NCBI GenBank assembly: GCA_001051155.2
Contig: JYIP02000002.1
Coordinates: 1,929,583 to 1,993,582, forward strand
DNA length: 64,000 nt
Direction of reading: 5' to 3'
Source: Chrysoporthe austroafricana
Lineage: Eukaryota > Ascomycota > Sordariomycetes > Diaporthales > Cryphonectriaceae
The notes below the pieces were generated by a model, which worked only from the letters and a program-made list of their open reading frames with translations, did no database searches and had not been told where the DNA came from. The position numbers were made by a program, and so were the translations under genes. Position 1 is the first letter of the stretch. Each line of letters begins with the position of its first letter. Shown here piece after piece: positions 59,276-64,000 of the stretch.

Positions 59276-62200
59276 TCAAAAAGCCCACTGTGTTAACCAA
59301 TTCTTTATCCAAGCAACTTGGACGGCCTGCAATTCAGCCAGTGTTGGCGAAGCACAGACAGACTTCTCTGTATTAAGCTGGATCTCCTGTTCTCGGTCTG
59401 CCTCAAGGCCCGCGTAGAAATCTAAGATCTTGATGGCCGGGTTAGAAGCTACTTCACCTTCCTCCATCCCACTCCGTCTCAGCGCCTGCACCCAATCCTC
59501 CAGCGGCACCGTCTCGACCCCAAGGGCCGCCGCAACGGTGGGGACCAGCAGACGCCACTCTGTTGACCGGGGATTCACCACGTGGTATACGTCCGCTCCA
59601 GCTTCCCAATGTGTTTTCGGCGGGTAACCGACAGCCAGCTCGACAATGATCCGGCCTAGCACGTCCACAGGAACCCAGTCCACCCGCTCCAGCCGGCCCA
59701 GCGACGCGGGCAGCTTGCCCAGATACTTAGAGCTGGCTATTAGGCTTGGCAGCCACTCTTTCTGGGGCCAAACGCCCTCGGCTGTCGTTGGGCCTGCCAC
59801 CTGGCCCAGGCGGCACACCACTGTGGCGACATTGGCATGGGCTGCCGCAGCGTCGAGTACGCGCTCGGCGAGGAACTTGGACTGGCCATAGCCGGTGGGC
59901 TCGGGGACGCGCAGGTCATGGAAGACCTGCTGCGGTACCTTTTTGTTCTTGCTCAAGCCCGTGTCGCCGAGGTCCGAAGATTCTGTTGTAACGGACCAGC
60001 TGGCGACGGCGCTGATGCTGGAGATAAAGAATATAGCCGGCCCGTAGCGAGCGTGCGCGGAGAAGTCGACCAGGTGGCGCACGGCAGCGAGGTGAGCCGC
60101 AAACGACTCGACGGATAAGTTGAAGTCAACCTGCCAAGAGTTGTGGACCACATTCGTGGCGTTTCGAAGTAGCGTCTTATACTCGTTTAAACGCAGGCCA
60201 AAGAGTGGCTTGGATAAGTCCGCGTCGAAACATACAACTTTATCTTTGTTCAGTGGGAGAAGGGCTTTTGCCGCCTGTGACTTTTGCTGCCGGTCAAAAC
60301 TTTGCGGGCCGCGGTTAAGACAATAGATCCGGGAAACTCTGCTGTTCGAAAGCAGGGAATTAAGGATATATGAACCGAGTGAGCCAGTCGAGCCTGTGAG
60401 GAGGACAACGAGCTGGCCTGGTACCGGCAAAGGTTCTCGTGCAGAGATGGGCAGGTTTTTCGTATAGAGGGCGTAAAGACTCTGCATCTTCTGCTCGGTG
60501 CTCTCTGTATCTTCTATCGCCATTTTGCCTTCTGCAGCATCCCTGACGGCAGTAAGTAGGGCTGCGATACTCGGATTAGAGTAGATAGTCCGAGGTCCCA
60601 ACAGCGCAGGCTTCCCCAGCTTGGATAGATATTTGTTGAGCTTCCTGGCGATGACCGTTACCTGAAGTGAATCGAGCCCCAGTTCAAAGAGGTCCGTCTG
60701 AGCAGGGAGGTCGTTGACCGGCAGATCTGTGGACGTGGCCATGATAGACTTGACCGCGTCCTCGACGCTGTCATAAGATGCACTCGCATCCTCAGCAATC
60801 GACGTCTCGACAGTCCTGTACAGCTCGTCCAGCTCTGCGGCGTACAGGTCCAGCGTGGCCTGCCGCTGCACTGTTCCCTTACCGGCCCTCAGCATAGGCT
60901 TATCAGAGGTTGTAAAGATAATCATGTCCCGGTGGACGCGCCCGTGCGAAGGGCTCACCTCATTCGCAGCCTGAACCGAGGGCCAGATGGTTTCAAGTAG
61001 CTCCCGCTTCTGATTTTCGTCGTCGCCCGTCGGCGGCGCCACAGCCTCCACCAGCAGGCTAGACTGGAACCGGCCTGTCCCATTGATTATAGCGGCACTA
61101 ACCTCGGGATTCGCTTGAATAATACTCTCCATCTGGATCGGATTGAGCTTCTCGCCTGTTGAGAATACGATAACATCGTCGCTGCGCCCGCGGTATAGCC
61201 AGGCGTCCTTTCGCTTCGGGTGCGGCGAGTACAAATCTTTCATAGGCCACTCCTGCAATGTGGGAAACGTTCCAAAGATACCCTGCCATGGCTCTAAATC
61301 TGGTCTCCGCACAATCACCTGCTCGTACAAATCCTCCGACACATGGCGGTACTCGGCGCCCACTGCAGGGCTCAGACCGATATACGCCCAGTCCCGTCTA
61401 TCGTCCTCAACGACCACCAGCCCGGGCATAATGCCTGCCTCAGTAGTGCCCAGCGCGCTGTGCAGCCGGGTACGCGTCGAGAGTAGGTCCCCCACAGCCG
61501 ACGGCAGGGGCCCGCCCCCGTACGTGACCTGCTCGATGCGGGACAAACGGTCAACGGCTATAGGATTCTTGGCGAGGTCGACCAGGACTGTCGGCGCGTG
61601 GATGCTCTCTTGGATATTTCCGTACTCGTGCATGGCATCGACGAGCCCGGCAGAGGGTGGAAAGGGCCCCAGCACCACGATAAAGTCGTTGAAGATGGAG
61701 CTGGGGAGGAGTGTGTTGACTCCCGCGCAGTGGAAGAGAGGTAGGCCGAGGTATACGCGGCGGCCCCTGCAAGAGACAGGATATGCGGGGACCTCGCCTC
61801 CTAGGTCCTCGGGTATCTGCCGGTAGGCGTCGAGGGTCAAGTAGGTCGCGTGGGTTTGGGCGACGGGCTTGGGCTTGCCAGTCGAGCCTGACGTGTGCAG
61901 CAGTACCCATGGCTCGAGACGAGCTTCGGCGTATGTCTTGGTGTACGGGTAGACAGACTCGTCTGGGTCTGGGCCGTCGGGACTCTCGTCGAGCCAGTGC
62001 TGCATGGTAGCGATCTCGACCACGCGCATCGGCCGTGCATTGAGGATCTCTTTAACCACGGGCAGTGGGAAATTGGGTGGGAGCAGGAAAATGTTGCAGT
62101 CTGTCTTATCCAGGAGGGAGAGGTGGGCGTCAAGGGTGTTTCTCGGGGAGTTAGTCAGGAGCTTGTAGCCCGTCTTGATGCTAGCGAGGATCAGGATAGC

Positions 62201-62458
62201 GTAGACGAGATCCTGCGGACCAATATACAGAAGCGTTGGAAAGTTGTGGCCCTTTCCGAGCTTCCTTTCCAGATACCAGGCACATCTGTTAACGGCCCGA
62301 GCGAAGACCCGGGCACTGATGTCCCGGAAACCATCGGCTGGATTCTTCGTCTTCGTGATTGAGTACAGGATGCGAGATGGGTCTGAGAGGGCGATCTCGT
62401 CCACGTATGACGGCAGCAGACGCTGGCCGATGTCAGATTGTGGAGTAATCGATGCCAT
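59276..62458 (-). CDS. NRPS-like carboxylate reductase (A-T-R)
   Basis: A one-exon, 1060-residue enzyme that should activate a carboxylic acid with ATP, load it on a carrier arm and release it reductively as aldehyde or alcohol. The adenylation domain (about 20-540) has LLHTSGSTGKPK (187-197), YGGGPLP, ALGTTEAG, YRGRSDDVI and Lys527 in RAGKGTVQR. The carrier domain has LGLDS with phosphopantetheine Ser597. The reductase domain (about 680-1060) has NADPH motif TGSTGSLG (688-695) and Tyr857/Lys861 in YGQSK. There is no condensation domain, as in fungal aryl- or aliphatic-acid reductases. Neighbours show no obvious tailoring genes within the window, so it may be a stand-alone enzyme or sit at the edge of a cluster continuing to the right. 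Confidence 0.94.
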   Translation of the reverse strand: MASITPQSDIGQRLLPSYVDEIALSDPSRILYSITKTKNPADGFRDISARVFARAVNRCAWYLERKLGKGHNFPTLLYIGPQDLVYAILILASIKTGYKLLTNSPRNTLDAHLSLLDKTDCNIFLLPPNFPLPVVKEILNARPMRVVEIATMQHWLDESPDGPDPDESVYPYTKTYAEARLEPWVLLHTSGSTGKPKPVAQTHATYLTLDAYRQIPEDLGGEVPAYPVSCRGRRVYLGLPLFHCAGVNTLLPSSIFNDFIVVLGPFPPSAGLVDAMHEYGNIQESIHAPTVLVDLAKNPIAVDRLSRIEQVTYGGGPLPSAVGDLLSTRTRLHSALGTTEAGIMPGLVVVEDDRRDWAYIGLSPAVGAEYRHVSEDLYEQVIVRRPDLEPWQGIFGTFPTLQEWPMKDLYSPHPKRKDAWLYRGRSDDVIVFSTGEKLNPIQMESIIQANPEVSAAIINGTGRFQSSLLVEAVAPPTGDDENQKRELLETIWPSVQAANEVSPSHGRVHRDMIIFTTSDKPMLRAGKGTVQRQATLDLYAAELDELYRTVETSIAEDASASYDSVEDAVKSIMATSTDLPVNDLPAQTDLFELGLDSLQVTVIARKLNKYLSKLGKPALLGPRTIYSNPSIAALLTAVRDAAEGKMAIEDTESTEQKMQSLYALYTKNLPISAREPLPVPGQLVVLLTGSTGSLGSYILNSLLSNSRVSRIYCLNRGPQSFDRQQKSQAAKALLPLNKDKVVCFDADLSKPLFGLRLNEYKTLLRNATNVVHNSWQVDFNLSVESFAAHLAAVRHLVDFSAHARYGPAIFFISSISAVASWSVTTESSDLGDTGLSKNKKVPQQVFHDLRVPEPTGYGQSKFLAERVLDAAAAHANVATVVCRLGQVAGPTTAEGVWPQKEWLPSLIASSKYLGKLPASLGRLERVDWVPVDVLGRIIVELAVGYPPKTHWEAGADVYHVVNPRSTEWRLLVPTVAAALGVETVPLEDWVQALRRSGMEEGEVASNPAIKILDFYAGLEADREQEIQLNTEKSVCASPTLAELQAVQVAWIKNWLTQWAF

Positions 62459-63428
62459 TTTGTTTAAGTCAATGGGCTAATAGCAATGGAAAACAAGTAG
62501 TACTTGCTTCTCGGGCTATCTCAATAGTGGGAGATGTGGAGATGTAGAGACCTTGACTTTTGACCAAGATATAAATGTGGTCGGTGAGCTTTGCCGTGGT
62601 AATAAACGGTGGAGAACTCGGAAAGCACATGGGCTTTATGCTGCAGGAGGACCGTTGGAGATCAGGTTAAAAGGAACAAAATGTCTACATGTAATAATTA
62701 GCCAACATGCAGCCAACCAACCATATGCACTATTGCGGGATAAACTTGGAGCCATATCAAAAGTAGTAAATAGTTTGCCAGTACCTACTTGAGGTACTAG
62801 TGACAATGTTTTAGGCATCAGGATGTGGACTACTTAAGTACCTGGACAGCGGGCTTATTCAGCATCCGGTTACTACACAATCTGGGGGGCATATCAAAAA
62901 GGAATATGCAAGTAACACACCCATGTATGCAACGAGAAGGTAATTACTTTCCATATCCAAAAGGAGTAATCCCTGCTGACAGCGCTAGCCGGTCTGCGGC
63001 TAACCGGCATCCACTACCACATAGTAGTATACTATGTATGTAAATGAAGACTGCAGCCGGTGGACGCAAAAGCAATCCATTGCTTCTATTCTAAGCCCAA
63101 ACGGCCCCCAAAGATACAATATTCTCATTTGCTCCGGCCGCCTCCGAGGCCGTGTGATTCCTTCCTCGAATGATGTCTAACTCTAATAAGATTCTCCACC
63201 GCATCCATCCCCCTTTGTGGCGATCAAGCCGCACAGAACTTTATTGCCATGCATGTGTGACCTTCGCCGTTACGAGGACTCGAAGATTAATATATGGCAC
63301 TTACTTAGTCAGTGTTGCTTGTCGCGCTCTATTGCAATAACCACCCACATGCACACACTGGCTGAGGCTCCTCACCTGACTTCCCGGGCGTTTTCCCACC
63401 CTCTGCGGGGTTCTGACCAGGAGCAGAG
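62459..63428. promoter_or_regulatory. divergent promoter region, NRPS-like / rhodopsin-domain gene
   Basis: A 970-base, comparatively AT-rich spacer between two divergent genes, which could be co-regulated. A TATA-like TTTATATC on the minus strand lies about 110 bases from the NRPS-like start (near 62570). GTACCT and AGGTACT motifs lie at about 62780-62800. No gene is seen. Confidence 0.45.
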
Positions 63429-64000
63429 ATGGCCTACGATATCAACGCCGATCGTGGACAGAGCGTCATTGCTTGTGCGATCGTCTTCATGGTTTTGTGT
63501 TCTTTCATTGTTGCGATGCGCTTCATTTCACACCGGACCATGCGCCGGCCGATCTTCCTGGACGACTGGTTGATGGTACCTGCATGGGTCATGATGATGA
63601 GTCTTTGTGCCAACCTCATTTGCAGTAAGTTCATGTTTCCGTAGCCCCCCTTAAACTCGTCGCCCTATAGCTGAAACATTCCTATCACATAAGGCGTTGA
63701 ATTGGGAAACGTGGGAAGGCATGAGGATTGGGTTTTGCTTCACCATCCAGAAGGCATGGTATATTGGTCGCAGACACTCTTCAGTATGGAGATCATCTAT
63801 CTCTGCATATTGGCCACCGAGAAGACGTCCATTCTCCTTTTCTACCTACGAATCTTCCAAATCCAGCGCTGGCTTCGTTGGGTCGTGTATGGATTGATTA
63901 CATACTTGTGGATGTGGTGGTTCGGAGTGTTACTTGCGGTTATTTTCCAGTGCCATCCCATCGCATATCTTTGGGATACGTCGCTGGATGGCTCCTGCTT
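63429..64000 (+). CDS. rhodopsin-domain integral membrane protein, partial at right edge
   Basis: A fungal seven-helix protein of the rhodopsin-domain (PTH11-related, formerly CFEM-less) group. Exon 1 is 63429-63624, the intron 63625-63693 and exon 2 starts at 63694 and runs off the window. Helix 1 (VIACAIVFMVLCSFIVAMRF) is followed by the typical RPIFLDDWLMVPAWVMM. Exon 2 gives SVELGNVGRHEDW, then YLCILATEKTSILLFYLRIF, another signature. FQCHPIAYLWDTSLDGSC is the conserved Cys-containing loop before the next helix. The C-terminal third is outside the window. Function is unknown; many are plasma-membrane sensors or near metabolite clusters. Confidence 0.9.

Overview
The window reads as nuclear DNA of a filamentous ascomycete (Pezizomycotina, probably Sordariomycetes). 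Most genes carry short GT-AG introns of 49-108 nt, several with CTAAC- or CTGAC-like branch sites. The gene set fits too: a fungal alpha-carbonic anhydrase, an ENA-type P-ATPase, a DUF7707-like protein, an A-T-R NRPS-like enzyme and a rhodopsin-domain membrane protein. Sixteen genes are supported. Two run off the window ends. No tRNA, rRNA, intact transposon or CRISPR was seen.

Left part, 1-14.2 kb: a partial DRB0094/Rnl5-type RNA ligase (-), a secreted alpha-carbonic anhydrase with a stop codon beside its intron (-), a TFIIIC WD40 subunit (+), a PAQR/hemolysin-III membrane receptor (-), the ribosome-associated protein TMA7 (-) and the splicing kinase Prp4 (+), which carries an unusually long 516-nt intron. 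These are mostly conserved RNA, transcription and translation genes.

Middle, 14.2-34.7 kb: a roughly 20-kb gene-poor stretch. Its only confident gene is a Ran1/Sks1-like protein kinase (22.66-24.39 kb). The rest holds a (CA)18 tract, a six-copy 17-bp minisatellite, a strong hairpin and a few open frames of doubtful status.

Right-centre, 34.7-49.4 kb: a PCI-type (CSN8/PSMD8/eIF3K-like) protein (-), a short-chain dehydrogenase (+), dolichol-phosphate mannosyltransferase Dpm1 (-), an ENA-like Na+/K+ P-type ATPase with a one-base frameshift in exon 1 (-), a secreted six-bladed beta-propeller protein (+) and a low-complexity protein with a basic nuclear-type tail (+).

Right end, 49.4-64 kb: a CSC1/TMEM63-type mechanosensitive channel (+), a DUF7707-like single-pass membrane protein (-), a one-exon A-T-R NRPS-like carboxylate reductase (-) and a partial rhodopsin-domain integral membrane protein (+).

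Exon joins were derived by hand from splice signals, reading frame and remembered family patterns. All complete multi-exon models give totals divisible by three, except the ATPase, which does so only if one base is removed from exon 1.
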